Shown: positions 23,244 through 35,229, counted from the stretch's first letter. The stretch: 64,000 nucleotides of DNA from Ursus arctos (GCF_023065955.2 NW_026622808.1:70947975-71011974), one strand, 5' to 3'. Numbers and translations are program-made. Notes: generated from the letters alone by a model not told the origin.

Positions 23244-26161
23244 CTACAAACAACTCTACACACATAAATTCAACAACTTAGATGAAATGGACCAATTCCT
23301 CAAAAACTACAAACAACTGAAATTCACCCAAGATGAGACAGATAATCTGAATAGTTCAGAAACTATTAAAGAACTGAATTTACAGTTAACCTTTTGAAAA
23401 AGAAATCTCTAAGTCTCAACAGTTTCACTAGGAAATTCTTCTAAGCATTGAAAAAATACCACCAATACTATAAATTCTCTTCCAGAAAATGGAAGCCACA
23501 TCTCCTAACTCATTTTATGAGGTCAGCATTACCCTGATACTAAAATCACATAAAGACAAAAAAAATGAAAAGAAAAAAAGGATGAAAGAAAAATGAAGAT
23601 TTAAAAAAAAAGAAAACTAGCTGAAGAATTATGACTTCATGAAAATAGATATAAAAATCCTTAACAAAATATCAGCATACTGAATTCAGCATATATGTAA
23701 ATATGTGTAATATATATATACACACCCACATACACATGACATGACCAAGTGGGGTTTATTCTAGAAATGCAATGCTGGTTCAACAGTCACAAAAATCAGT
23801 GTAAACCACCATGTTAAGTCTAAAGAGGAAAAACCATGATGAAGAAAAAGCATCTGACAAAATTCAACACCTATTCATCATAAAAACTCTCAGCAAACTG
23901 AGAATATAAGGGAACTTCCTCAACCTAATAAAGAGCACCCACAAATATTTTTGACTAACATAATAATAAATGCTGAAAGACTGAATGCTCAGGAATAAGG
24001 CAAGGCTCTCACCACCCCTATTCATTGTAGCACTGGAAACCTTAACCAATGCAATAAGGAAAGAAAAAAAAAAAGGAAAATAGATTGGAAAAGGAAGAAA
24101 TAAAAAACTGTCCCTATTTGTAGATGACATGACTTTCTAACCAGAAAAATCTAAGGAATCTACAAGACAACTCATGGGTTAGCAAGGTCACAGGACAGCA
24201 AGGCCATCACATAAAAATCAATCTTGTTCTTATATATTAGCAATGAATAACTGGAGACCAAAATTTAAAACACAATGCCATTTATAATTGCCCTCCCCAC
24301 ACACATACATACAGACCCCCACACCTGAAATACTTACACAGAATTCTAACAACCACACACAGGATGCGTATGCTTTTGAAAACTTCAAAACATTGATAAA
24401 ATACATCAAAGAATATTTAAAGAGACAAAGCACGTTCACGAGTTGGAAGATCTAACATTGTAAAGATCTAAAACTCTCTTCAAAATGATCTATAAGCTTA
24501 ATGCAATTCCTATCAAAATCTTAGAACTTTTTGAAGACATAGACAAACTAATTCTAAAATGTCTATGGAAAGGCAAAGAAAATCAAAGGGCTAAAACAAT
24601 TTTGAAAAAGAAGAATAAAGTTGAAATAATCACAGTCTCCATTTTGGAGACTTACTATATGGCTAACATAATCAAGACAGTATACTATTGGCAGATGAAT
24701 AAGCACATAAATCAACAGAAGAGAGTCCAGAAACAGATCCACATAAACATGATCAAACTGACTTCTGATTAAGGTTCAAAAGCAATTCAATGGAGCCAAG
24801 ATAGTCTTTTCACCACTGTTAGAACAGAGAAGGAAAACTCCAACTCAACCTCATAGAGTACATAAAAATGGACGGAAAAGAGATTATAGATCTAAATGTA
24901 AAACATAAAACTACAAAACTTTTAAAAGAAAACTTAGGAGAAAAATCTTCATGACCTAGGGTTAGGCAAAAGAGTTCTTATACATGACATCAAAAGCATG
25001 ACCCATAAAAGAAGAAAAACTGACAAACTGGACTTCATCAGAATTAAAAACGTTTGCTCCACAAAGACACTGGTGAGAAAATGAAGAGATGCACAGACTG
25101 CAAGGAAATATTTGCAAATCAAATATCTGATAAAGGAGTTGTATTCAGAATATGTAAAGGACTCTGTAAACTGAATAGTAAGAATTCAAAGAATCCAATC
25201 AGAAAATGGACCAAAGATTTGAGCAGACACTTCACCGAAAAGTATATATGAATGCTAAATAAGCACATGAAAATATATGCAACATCATTAGCTATTAGGG
25301 AAGTGCAAATCAAAGCCACAAGATACCACCACACTTCCATTAGAATGACTAATTGTTTTATATGCTTACCTTCCTTCACTTTAAATACTTAAATTATTTT
25401 AAATATAGTGCCACATGTGGTGAGAATACAGAGAAACTAGATCACTCACACATTGCTGGTAGAATTAGCAAATGATACAGCCACTCTGGAAAATGGTTTG
25501 GCAGTATCTTAGAAACACACACTTACCAAATGACCCAGCAATCCCACACCTGCAGCATTTATGGTAGAGAAACAAAAGTCAGGTTTACACACAAAAAAAC
25601 TGTACCTGTGTACACATAGATAGCAGCTTTAGTTGTTGTAGCAAAAACTAGACACCACTCATTTCCTTTCAAACAAGTGAATGGGTAAACAAGCTGTATG
25701 CCTATACAGTGGAATACTACTTGCCAATAAAAACGACCAAGTTATTGATGCACACAATAACTTGGATGGAGCTCAAGGGTTATTACCCTGAGTAAAATAA
25801 AAGCCAATCTCAAAAAGTAACACACCATATGATTCCACTTACATAACATTCTCAAAATGACAAAATTATGCTCACAGAGACAAAGGTTTGAAGGGAGTTT
25901 CTCTGGGGTTGATGAAACAGTTTTGTTTCCTTGATTCTGGTGGTCATTACATGAAAAAAATATATATGTACATATACATGTGTGTGTATGATAAATGTGT
26001 ATATGATAACATTTGACAGAACTATACACCAAATAAATAATACTAAAAAACAAACAATGAGTGCATGTGAAAACTGATGAGATCTGCATCAGGTTTGAGG
26101 TTTAGTTAATGCACTGTACCAATGTCAATTTTCCAGTTGTGACTGCTGTCCCATGGCAGTG
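23244..26161 (+). repeat. L1 copy A, ORF2 3' part and 3' UTR
   Basis: It resumes right after Tigger1 with AAATTCAACAACTTAGATGA, then AATGGACCAATTCCTC. It passes through the RT region (FVDD at 24117-24128) and CTTAATGCAATTCCTATCAA, AAACAGATCCACATAAACAT, then AATTTGCAAATCAAATATCTG-like text, and ends in 3' UTR text (CTGTACCAATGTCAATTTTC near 26120). A small AT/CA tract is at 23709-23735. Multiple frameshifts; inactive. Confidence 0.8.
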
Positions 26162-26627
26162 TGTGGTTGGCAGAATAATGGCCTGTCAAAGATGTCCACA
26201 CCCTAATCCTGAAGAAACTACGAGATGAGATTATCCCGGATTATCCAGCGGGCCTGGTGTCACCATATGAGCCTGTAAAAGCAGAGAACTTTTTCCGGTT
26301 GGTGATAGAAAAGGGAATCAGAGATTCAAAGCACAAGAAGGACTGGACACCTGCTGCTGGCTTGATGAAGGAAGGGCCACGTGGAAGGCATGAGAAGGAG
26401 CTGAATTCTGCCAACAACCAGAATCAGCTTAGAACGGATTCTTCCCCCAATCTCCAGTGAGAACTGAAGCCCCAGGTGACACCTTGATTTTCACCCGTAA
26501 GACTCTGAGCAGAGAACTGAGCCACCCCATGTCAGACACCTGACCCACAGAGCTGTAAGAGGGTAAGTTCATGTTGTTTTAAGCCAGGAAGTGAGTGGTA
26601 ATTTGTCACAGCAGTAAAAGGAAATAT
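26162..26627 (+). repeat. MaLR-like solo LTR in L1 3' UTR
   Basis: It begins TGTGGTTGGCAGAATAATGG, then AAAGATGTCCACACCCTAAT, GAGATTATCCCGGATTATCC, AAAAGCAGAGAACTTTTTCC, ACACCTTGATTTTCACCCGT and GTTGTTTTAAGCCAGGAAGT, ending near GTCACAGCAGTAAAAGGAAA. This is an LTR text common in mammals and I place it in the MaLR/MLT1 group. It splits the L1 A 3' UTR together with the MER20 that follows. Confidence 0.8.
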
Positions 26628-26628
26628 G

Positions 26629-26838
26629 GAGTAGTTTTTAACCCAGGTGAATAGGGGACACTGGGTAACACCTGGAGACAGTTCTGTTTGCCAAATCTAG
26701 GGGAGTGCTACCGACATCTAATAAGTAGAGGCCAAGGATGCTGCTAAATATCACACAATGCACAAGACAGCCCCCACCCTCCCCAACAAGGAAGTATCTG
26801 GCCCAGAATGTCAATAGTGCTGAGGCTGAGAAACCCTT
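26629..26838 (+). mobile_element. MER20 (hAT-Charlie, non-autonomous)
   Basis: Text starting near GTAGTTTTTAACCCAGGTGA, then GACACTGGGTAACACCTGGA, GAGTGCTACCGACATCTAAT, AAGGATGCTGCTAAATATC, ATGCACAAGACAGCCCCCAC and ending GCTGAGAAACCC, matches MER20 over its full length. No transposase. In human genomic work MER20 copies have been linked to enhancer activity in endometrial cells; nothing here shows that for this copy. The L1 A 3' UTR continues on its right (ACTGTGGTTATACAAGATGT). Confidence 0.85.
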
Positions 26839-26945
26839 ACTGTGGTTATACAAGATGTCATCACTGGGGGAGGGACACATGGGAATCTCTGCACTATTTT
26901 TGCAATTTCTAGTAAAGCTTAAAATTGTTTCAAATTTATTTTAAA

Positions 26946-27980
26946 GTATAAACCTAATCACAAGGACAACAGAAGGATACACAGCTTCTAATACCACTAG
27001 AAGTAGGTAAAATAAATAAAATGCTTTGGGAATGTTGGGCAAATATATGAGCTAAGGGGAAGGAGTCAATAGGGAGGAAAACTGAAAAATATAAGCAAAA
27101 AAATATATAAGTAATGGCAGATGAAAGCACCAGGAAAGACCTTTTCTCAGAATGCAGTCAAGATCCCAGGTCCAAGAGGGAAATACTGAGTGAAGAGCCC
27201 AGGGGAAGTTCCCTTTCCATGACCCCTCTTCTTCAGTGAGCTGCCACACAAAGGCATCTGCTCAGAAGGAAAGGGGCCTGGATGGGGAATGGCTGTGGAA
27301 AAGCTGCTGTGGGCAAATGAAATGGGCATGGGTGAAGGTGTAGCAGTGGCACTGGGGCCGCGAGGCTGCACGAAGGCTGGCCGGCACACACGCGTGGGTG
27401 TGTGCTGACGTTCTGCGCCTCAGCCCCTTGGTGTTCTCTGGCAGCGCTCCACAGTTTGGGGGCAGAGGGCAACAGCAAGGCGGTGGGTGACAGAGGCATC
27501 TCTAATGAATGCGACAGAGAGGAGCGCTGAGACATGATGGGGGTCTGCCTGGGTAGGCAAATGAAACCGGAAGAGGACTAGAAGAATAGGGAAGTTCTGA
27601 AAATGCGGTGAGAGCCAAGAGAAGGCTCAAAAGGAAAGAGAGAGCAAAAAGAGCAAACCAGGTGGTGAGTCTGTGGTCAGAGACAACTTTGTTAAGACCT
27701 TGAAGGGAGACTAACTCCAGGACGACAGGTCCAAATGGAGCCAGCAGCTTTCTTACATCAAATGAAAATGGGTACCACTGATAAGAAGAAAGCTGTGTGG
27801 CCAGGGGGCATGAAATGGATTCTTACCCAGCCTGTTTGTGGCCAGCACTTCCACTGGCCATCACAGAACCTGCAGGCAACTTTCAAAACTTCTCTTTGTA
27901 CAAGGCATGCTGTCTCCCAAGGAGAGCAAGAAAAATATATCTATTGGGAATCCGAAGAAAAGTCCAGGCAGACTCTCCCT
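26946..27980. other. Unassigned, purine-rich
   Basis: No recognisable repeat or gene. A CpG-containing patch (27350-27420, GGGGCCGCGAGGCTGCACG) and strong purine bias in 27480-27720 create overlapping open frames of up to 100 codons on both strands, none protein-like. Confidence 0.4.
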
Positions 27981-28341
27981 TGTCTTAGTCCGTTCGAGTT
28001 GCTATAACAAAAATATCATGGATGGAGTGGCTTATAAACAACAGAAGTTTATTTCTGAAATAAATATCAAGGCATCAGATCAATAAATCTGGAGGCTTCG
28101 AAGTCCAATGCAAAGTGCTAGCAGATTCAGTCTCTGATGAGGACCTGCCTCCTGATTTCACAGACAATTGTCTTCTTACTGAGTCCTCATGTGGCAAAAG
28201 GGGCAAGGGAGCTCTCTGGAGTCCCTTTTATCAGGGCATTAATACCATTCATAAGGCTCTACTCTCATGCCCTAATCACCTCCCTAAAGCTCCACCTCCA
28301 AATACCGTCACATTGAGGGTACACACACATTCAGTCTACAG
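27981..28341 (-). repeat. MaLR solo LTR (MSTA/MLT1A-like), antisense
   Basis: Read on the + strand it begins TGTCTTAGTCCGTTCGAGTT, then GCTATAACAAAAATATCATG, GTGGCTTATAAACAACAGAA, CTGGAGGCTTCGAAGTCCAA, CAAAAGGGGCAAGGGAGCTC, CCCTAATCACCTCCCTAAAG, and ends near CACATTCAGTCTACAG. This is the reverse complement of an MST-type LTR. Both flanks show CTCTCCC, consistent with a target duplication. Solo LTR with no internal region. Confidence 0.9.
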
Positions 28342-30680
28342 CTCTCCCCTACTCATTGGAGTGCCCTGTCACCCTGTCTGAAAAGTACTGAATTACTTCT
28401 CTCTTTGTAATTCAATTCTTCAACAACGAAGCCAGGATTGTGGATCTGACCCAGTGTGTCCTAGACGGCACCTCCATCTAAACTGGCGGCCAGCATGAAT
28501 GACTGTGGCTCCAGCTTGCACACGGATTTCCTCCCCAGGGCTGGGCCAGCAGGAGAGATGAATATCCAGAGGTTGAGGACAGGGCTTTGTGGAAGGCATC
28601 CACTTCCACTTCCACTTCTGGTAAGAGCAGGGTGATTGGGGTTGGGGAGGCACTATTCCGCCTTCCAAAGTGGGCAGGCACTCTTGGCCAGACAGTCATC
28701 AAAATGCCCCACCCTCCACTGCCAAGGGTGACTTGCTCAAGAGGTGAAATGACAGACTGGGGAACACTGAAGCAGTGTCCTTCCCAATGTCATGCAAGGA
28801 CTGACTACCTAATAGCACTGCCAACCAGACCCTGGTTCTAGCTGTCTTCTTTCAAAGCCTACTTTTTCAGATTTCTCTTTGCCCCAGCGAGCTTCCTGAT
28901 ATCCTTCCAATATCCTTCCAATAAAGTCATGCTCTCTTGCTTGAGTTAGCCAGAGCAAGCTTTTGTTGCTGGACGAGAACTTAATAAAAAGCAGCAGCAG
29001 ACTGGAATCAAATGGCTGGGCTCCCTTTCTCTACAGCATGTGACATCAGCCTGGGCCTCACCCACCATCAATGCAAAGTGATGCCAGACGGCCCGCAGTC
29101 AGAAGGCCAGAACAGGCACTAAAATCACCAGGGAAGTGGGCATCATCCAAAGACTGGGAGAGACAGAAGGGTCTGGCATTGTAGAAACGCAAGGGCAAGA
29201 ACAGAGCACAACAAACAGGCAGCCCCTTCATTATTCAATTACTCACTTTGTAAATCGAGAATTAATGTTCACGGGTTCTGGTGAGTGACATAATTACAAT
29301 TTAAAAAGGGCAATTAATCATCGGCTTGTTGTTCACTGCCTTGCTGGGAGCTGCTTGCTTCATGAACACCAGTAAAGCCACAAAAGGATTAAACACACAA
29401 ATGAGTATGACCACCAAATTCCAGCCTCCTCTGGCCCCCTCTCCTTGCAACTCTTCTGACTAGGCTCAGCCACACGGGATCTCTACATCTGTTTCTCATT
29501 TCTCCTGTGACATTCCTCCACCCTTCCTGAGTCCCCACCTTCTGAAGAGTGCCCCCTCCCCTCCACTGCTGGCAAAAACAACAGGGCTTCCTAACTCTGT
29601 GTGCTGCAGGGAAGAAAAAGACCTGGGGCCTCCAGCTCTCAGCTTTAAGGGGCTAGAAAAGAGACAGTGGGGGAAATGGGTTGAAAGAGAGAAGCAGGAA
29701 GAGGGCAAGAGCAAGAGAAAAAGTCAGGAGGAGGAAAGCGGATGGACTGAGACTCAGCACAGGCACCAGAATACTGACGTCTGGCTCTGAAACAGGGCAG
29801 GACAGCATCTTCTCAGGACCACATCTTCTGTCAACTCAAGTCACCCCCTCTCCAGTTCTGACCCCTTGGCTGATGCCTAGCCACTCAGTCGAACTCCAGG
29901 AATCCAGCCACGAGCCAGGGGCATTTCTGGTTTCTTCTAACAGTTAGATCAGAACAAAGAGTTCTCCCAAAAGATGCACTTCCAGGGAAAGGACCTTCAA
30001 ATTAGAAAAAACTTCAGGGATCTAGTTCCCCTGCATGAAGCTTGGGGCAAGAATGAGTATTTGTGTCTTGATGCTACCACTGCTTCAGGCCAAATCAGAA
30101 TGTTACTACTTCTAGTTCTTGAGCTCAAAATTGGCCATGCTAGCCCGAGACATCTCAGAGCACAGGTGTCTGTCTTGGCCTCTTCCATGGGTACCCCTGT
30201 AAAAATTCTGCAGCAGACACCATGCATGGCCATCCCGCGGCCATTCCCACAAGGCTGCTATCTTCCCTAGTTATGTGGGAGGTGAACGCCTCTGATCTCG
30301 GGAAAAGCAGGCCTCTCTGCCAGCCTCCAGGGAAAGTTGTAACCAACCTAAACCAACTGTGGCAATCCTGTTCTCTCTTGCCAGCGATTGGTCTGAGATG
30401 GCCGCATGCCCCAGTTCCTGACAACAAGACATGTGTGTAAGTCACTGGGCAACTGTCATGCCTGAAGGAAGACAGACCCATGCCCCTGCCCCTTCCTGCT
30501 TGAGACACTGGTGTATGACTCAATGCCCCGTGACCACAGGAACGCCAGTATGAGGACTCAGTATCCAGGTCAAGAATGACCAGACTAGCCCAGGTTAGGA
30601 ACAATCCTTCAAGGCAAGGGAGAGCCAGGCAAAGAGTAAGGAACCACTTGTGTTAAGCAGCAGGAAAAGATTTTATAGGA
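28342..30680. other. Mostly unassigned, possible enhancer block
   Basis: About 28855-28985 looks like the 3' end of an old LTR (CCAATAAAGTCATGCTCTC, then TTGAGTTAGCCAGAGCAAGC). The block 29229-29400 is dense in ATTA/TAAT motifs (see findings). A 149-codon minus-strand frame (30155-30604) overlaps others and has no recognisable domain. No gene is called. Confidence 0.4.
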
Positions 30681-30885
30681 ACATTTTCTTGTATATGCAT
30701 CAGTAACCTCTGGACAAACATATAAAAAAATCAATAAGTCTTACTAGCCCAAGGCGGGAAGCCAGGTGGCCAGAGGAATAGAGTGAAGAGGATTTTTTAT
30801 TGTATGAATCTTGTACTTTTTGGCTTTTGAGTCATATCAAGATATTACCTACTCAAAAATAAAATGAAAAGGAAAAAAAATGAAT
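30680..30885 (+). repeat. L1M 3' end fragment
   Basis: The end reads TTTTTTATTGTATGAATCTT, then GTACTTTTTGGCTTTTGAGT and ATTACCTACTCAAAAATAAA with an A-rich tail, as in the last part of an old L1 3' UTR. The left limit is uncertain. Confidence 0.6.
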
Positions 30886-31589
30886 AGAAAAAGTAAAAGG
30901 GAGGAGGAACCCTCCTTTGGGTACATCCCTAATTTTCATTATTTGAGTGCCCCCTGGTGATTTTTGCAACATCTGTGCATCACCTTATTTAATATTTTTC
31001 TTAAAAAATCTATCTCACTTTTTTACTTGTATTGATTTTAAAATTTTATATAACTAGCAAAAATGGAAGATCATTATCACTTGTCATTAATAGAAGCTAC
31101 AAGTAAAAACGGATACATGAAAACAAGACATTCTTAAATTCTAGATGGCTAGATCTCCAAACCTGACATGTGCACTCCATTTAAAAAAGAGAGAGAAAGA
31201 TTAGTGTTACAAACATATAAGCATCATACTGAGACTTTGTTTTTTAAATAATAAGTTAAAATAAAATTGAAAAAAATCCTAATCCCTGTATGATTCACTT
31301 ATTACAGTATTAGTGTTGTGAGCTCATTGGCAAGATCTAGGAGACATCTGAGACTCAATCAGGAGGAGTATTTTCTCATACTCTCGTCGATCAGGTCTCT
31401 ATTGCATACTCTGATTCACTCAGAAGTCCAGTATGTATTAGAGACTGAGCTGGATGCTGAAGGGAATTAAAGATAAATAAGACATGACTTTTTCTTGCCC
31501 TAATGAGTTTATAACCTAGTGAGGCAGATAAGATAAATATATAGAAGTGCTTCATACCTACATTTATCTATTATGAAATCAACTATCTA
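30886..31589. other. Unassigned, with ancient repeat at right
   Basis: AT-rich text with no clear repeat on the left. About 31380-31560 (CAGTATGTATTAGAGACTGA, ATAAATAAGACATGACTTTT, CTAATGAGTTTATAACCTAG) resembles the unnamed ancient repeat also seen at 16290-16480. Confidence 0.4.
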
Positions 31590-32880
31590 GCCCAGCAAAA
31601 AGCTAAATATTCAGAACAACTTCAATGGAGAAAGAGCACTTTTCAACACATGGTGCTGGGACAAACGGATATCCAGACTTTTGTCTGGTGAGAATGGAGA
31701 CAGACCCCTTCCTTACACCATACACAAAAATTAACTCCAAGTACATCACAGACCTAAATGTAAGAGCAAAAACTATAAGACTCTTAGAAGAAACATAAGC
31801 GTCAATATTCGGGGCTTTAGGCTTAGCAAAGCCTTCTCAGATGTGACAGCAAAAGCAAAAGCAACAAAGAAAAACAGATACACTAGACTTCATCAAAATA
31901 TTTGTAAAACTTTTGTGTTCCAAAGGACACCATCAAGTAAAAAGATGCCCATAGAAGGAGAGGAAATTTTGCAAGTCACTTATCACATAAGGCATTACTA
32001 TCCAGTATATACAAAGAACTCCTACAATCGAACAATATAAAGACAAATAACTCAATTAAAAAATGGGCAAAGGATCTGAATAGACATCTTTCCAAAGAAG
32101 ATGTACAAATAGCCAATGAGCACATGAAAAGATACTCAACACAATTAGCCAGTAAGAAAATGCAAATCAGAACCACCCACTCGATGGCTATACTCAAATG
32201 ACATAATGACAAGCACTGGTGAAGATGTGGAGATGTGAGATGGTACAGGCTGCTACTGTGGAAAACAATCTGGCCCATCCCTCAAAAGGTTACACACAGA
32301 ATTAGCATATGACCCTGAAATTCCAGTCCTGTGTATATACCCAAGAGAAATGAAAACGTATGTCCATAGAAGAACTTGTACACAGATGTTCACAGCATCA
32401 TTACTCATAATAGCTAAAAAGTGGAAATAGCCCAAACGTCCATCAACTGGCTGACAGATACATAACATGTGGTACAACCATACATATTGTCTGGCAATAA
32501 GAAGGAATGAAGTAGTGACACGTGCCACAGCACAGACAATAAACCTTGAAAACAGGGTGCTGAAGGAGAAGCCAGTCACACAAAGACCACACATTGTATG
32601 ATTCTGCTATGACATGTCCGAAACAGGCAAATCCACAGAGACAGCAAGCAGATGGGGGCTGCCCAGGGCTGGGAGGCTGTGGGAAACGGAGAGCGGCTGA
32701 CTCCGGGCAGAGAGAGTCTTTTGGGGGTGATGAAAATGGTCTATGCTTAGATTCTGGTGATGGTTGCACAACCCCACGAACATGCTAAAAATCATTGAAT
32801 TGGACACTTTAAAAGAGAGAAATGTATGGTACGTAGATTCTATCTCAGTAAAAGAGTTAAAATGAAACCAAAAAAAAGTT
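31590..32880 (+). repeat. 5'-truncated L1 (copy D), ORF2 end and 3' UTR
   Basis: Text runs CACATGGTGCTGGGACAAAC, CACAGACCTAAATGTAAGAG, CAGTATATACAAAGAACTCC, CAATGAGCACATGAAAAGAT, ACCCTGAAATTCCAGTCCTG and TGGTGATGGTTGCACAACCC, ending with TTCTATCTCAGTAAAAGAG. This is the classic order from late ORF2 to the end of the 3' UTR. All frames contain stops. No target duplication was identified. Confidence 0.85.
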
Positions 32881-33614
32881 TTTAAATTTAAAAATGGAGA
32901 AACAGCACCATTCTTCTCAATGAACACAGGCCTTGGGAAGGAGCTCACTGAGCCTGTTGCACGGCTGCCACACCTGGCCGCACGCGCTGAGCCCTGCCAT
33001 GGAAAGTGGGCCATGGGTGTCCATGTGTAAACAGAAGACTTGACTCCCACAGTCCACGTCAGTACCTGTGAGACTCCTAGAGCATGAATATCACATTACA
33101 CTCCCAAGGGCAAGTCTAGTGCTGAAGACCAGTCTTTTTCATACAATACGGTCCCAAAACACAAGCCAACTATCTAATCTGGTGCTGAGCTACAAAGAAA
33201 CAGTGATTCACCCAACGTGGTAGATAAAACTGAGTGCACTGGACTCCAGAGCATAGCCCAGCCTTCCTTCCTAAAGGATGTACATGGTAATTTTGACCAT
33301 GTGTGGTTCTACCTTACAAGCTGACTTGGGGTCTGGATATCTTGGAAAATGAAACACTGCTAAATAAAAGACATAGACAACTAGCAATGAGGAAGTGCTA
33401 TGGGGTTCAAAGGAGAAAAGAAGAGATGACAGCTTTCCAGCAGGATAGCATGGGAAGAGAAAGGCTGGCATGGAGGGTGGAGTCTGAGCTAGACTGGGAG
33501 GGTGGACAAGGCCAAGACAGGTGGGATGGCACAGAGGCCATTCGTGGCAGAGGCTCAGAGAAGAAGGGAGACAGGGAGGGACGGCAGGACCCCGAGACTG
33601 GAGGCCAGGCTGCT
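32881..33614. other. Unassigned, no gene seen
   Basis: No repeat family recognised. A 147-codon minus-strand frame at 32607-33050 spans the L1 3' UTR and this flank, so it cannot be a real gene. The region 33420-33600 is purine-rich. Confidence 0.4.
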
Positions 33615-33931
33615 CAGCCCAGATCTGCCGCTTTCTAGCCTAGGGCAGGATACTTAACCTCTTCGTCCCCCTTTCCCTGATCTACAAAATGGAAATGACA
33701 CCGAATTTAATTGAATCTAAAATACCATCGACTATAAGATGAACCATTTTTCATTATCACCAAGAAAAAAAAAAAATGAGTTACAAGACATCACTGAATA
33801 TAAAATGCATCCCTAATTCAAAGATGTTAAAATGTGAAGAAATGTTCACCTCAGAACTAATGAAATATGGTAATGATAACTACTTAACAAGGCTGATGTG
33901 AGAATTAAATGAGTAATTATATATGTAAAAG
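33615..33931 (+). repeat. MIR SINE split by an insertion
   Basis: The left half reads CCAGATCTGCCGCTTTCTAG, then CAGGATACTTAACCTCTTCG and CTACAAAATGGAAATGACA. The right half (33873 onwards) reads ATAACTACTTAACAAGGCTG then GAGAATTAAATGAGTAATTA. These join into one MIR when the 33701-33870 block is removed. Confidence 0.8.
33701..33870. mobile_element. Unclassified insertion within a MIR
   Basis: About 170 bp inside the MIR, containing CATCGACTATAAGATGAACC, an A13 run, AAGACATCACTGAATATAAA and AAATATGGTAATG. The flanks GAAATGAC and GTAATGAT agree at 6 of 8, which hints at an 8-bp (hAT-type) duplication. No recognisable terminal repeats, no coding. It may be an old non-autonomous DNA transposon. 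Confidence 0.4.
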
Positions 33932-33964
33932 AAATATTCTTGCTGCTGCTGCATTATCAATATT

Positions 33965-34070
33965 AATTCGACAAAAATTTACTGAACAAGTACCCTCAGG
34001 CCCTGTGGATAAGACAAATATGGTCCAGTCCTTACTAATGTTACATCTATCCAAACGGGCGGAATAAACA
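33965..34070 (+). repeat. Ancient repeat, unnamed
   Basis: ACAAAAATTTACTGAACAAG, then ACCCTCAGGCCCTGTGGATA and AGACAAATATGGTCCAGTCC resemble the same very old, unnamed repeat as at 16290 and 31380. Low confidence in family and edges. Confidence 0.4.
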
Positions 34071-35229
34071 GGGATGGGTGAAGATGAGACACGTGTATGC
34101 GCTTAAGCTCCAGCCATGGGGAGTCTCTGGTTTGACTGGAATATAAACCGAAGTCCCATCTTACTGGATCAAATGGCAAAGGAGAAATAAGTTCTAAAGT
34201 AAAGGGAGAATCAGATGTAATAAAATGACCCTTGAAAAACCCTAACATGTCCTATGAAGTACATACACATTTTTATACCAGATTCTGTAGGACCGTACAA
34301 ATGCAGCATGCATACAGCACACAGCACAGTAGACAGATGCAAAATATAGTGAGGGGCCATGCTGTACAAAGAAAACATTTTAGCACTAAAATCCTTGTCA
34401 CTGTAGCAAGCAAGATGTTCCAACTACGAAAGGAACAGAAAAACCAAGACAAGCAGGGCACAACAGATTCAGGTCTCCCACCCCACACTCAGCACAGGCA
34501 ATGCCCATACAGAATGGCAGCCACGCTGACCTCTGCGTTCTTCTATCTCAGGTCACACCGGCCTCTGTGATGCTGGGCCTGGGAGCTTGCAGATCACATT
34601 TGGGCTTGGTCAGTGGCTCCATAAGAGTCTTTTCAACCAGGGGCACTAGAAGGTTTGAAACAGCAAGGATGAAGGAGAAAGACTTGTACCTTCTTCCCGT
34701 GTGCTTCTTCAGTCCTTCCTGTCTTGAGCACCACCACCCCAGCAATCCTCCCTCACCGGCAGCACAGTGCCTCTCTGCAGCAATAGCTGATTCCAGTTTG
34801 CAGGTTTTCCAAAACCTGCAGCATGGACTTCACGCTTCCTACCACTGGAGACAAAAGCCCCAACTGAGCAGTACCCCTCTTCGAAACTCCAAGTTTCCAT
34901 TGGGGCCCTTCCCTTCACTGCCTGAGTTTTAATAACTGCAACTCTTCCCTTTGATCCCCCAGTCGTAGAGATGGGAGCTGCTTCCTGAAATGCTCATTCC
35001 ATAATACCTCAGTGTTCCTGTCTGACCCTTCGATAACCTAGTTAATTTTACGTGGTTACCGATTCTTAATAATAAGCTCTCTCTGTTCAAATAATTGCTG
35101 TGGTTTCTGTCTCCTGGCTGGACCATAACTACTACAGCAGGAGATTACCCCTCACTTTCCATCTTCAATTCTCTCTCTCTCTCTCTCTCAGAGAAGAGGT
35201 AATTCAAGAGGGAAAAAAAAAAAAAAACC
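34071..35229. other. Unassigned, with simple repeats at right
   Basis: No gene or named repeat recognised. A (TC)n tract occupies about 35168-35189 and a poly-A run 35212-35227 lies just before an L1 fragment. The 143-codon + frame at 34501-34932 is not protein-like and has competing frames on the minus strand. Confidence 0.45.

Larger units (their letters stand above)
16485..26945 (+). repeat. Old L1 LINE (copy A), heavily interrupted
   Basis: A composite locus in which pieces of one + strand L1 appear in order. The 5' region and ORF2 start are at 16485-19014. ORF2 continues at 20051-20891 and 23244 onwards, with the 3' UTR at about 26060-26161 and 26839-26945. Insertions between the pieces are a Tigger MITE, a younger L1, two MaLR LTRs, Tigger1 and MER20. 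The reverse-transcriptase core FADD box reads FVDD at 24117-24128. Two copies of one 5' motif (16485-16545, 17066-17200) suggest that an extra L1 piece is fused at the left. All frames are disrupted; it is inactive. Confidence 0.8.

Noticed and set aside
32607..33050. 147-codon minus-strand frame
   Set aside because: It reads through the reverse of an L1 3' UTR and its flank, hence an artefact.
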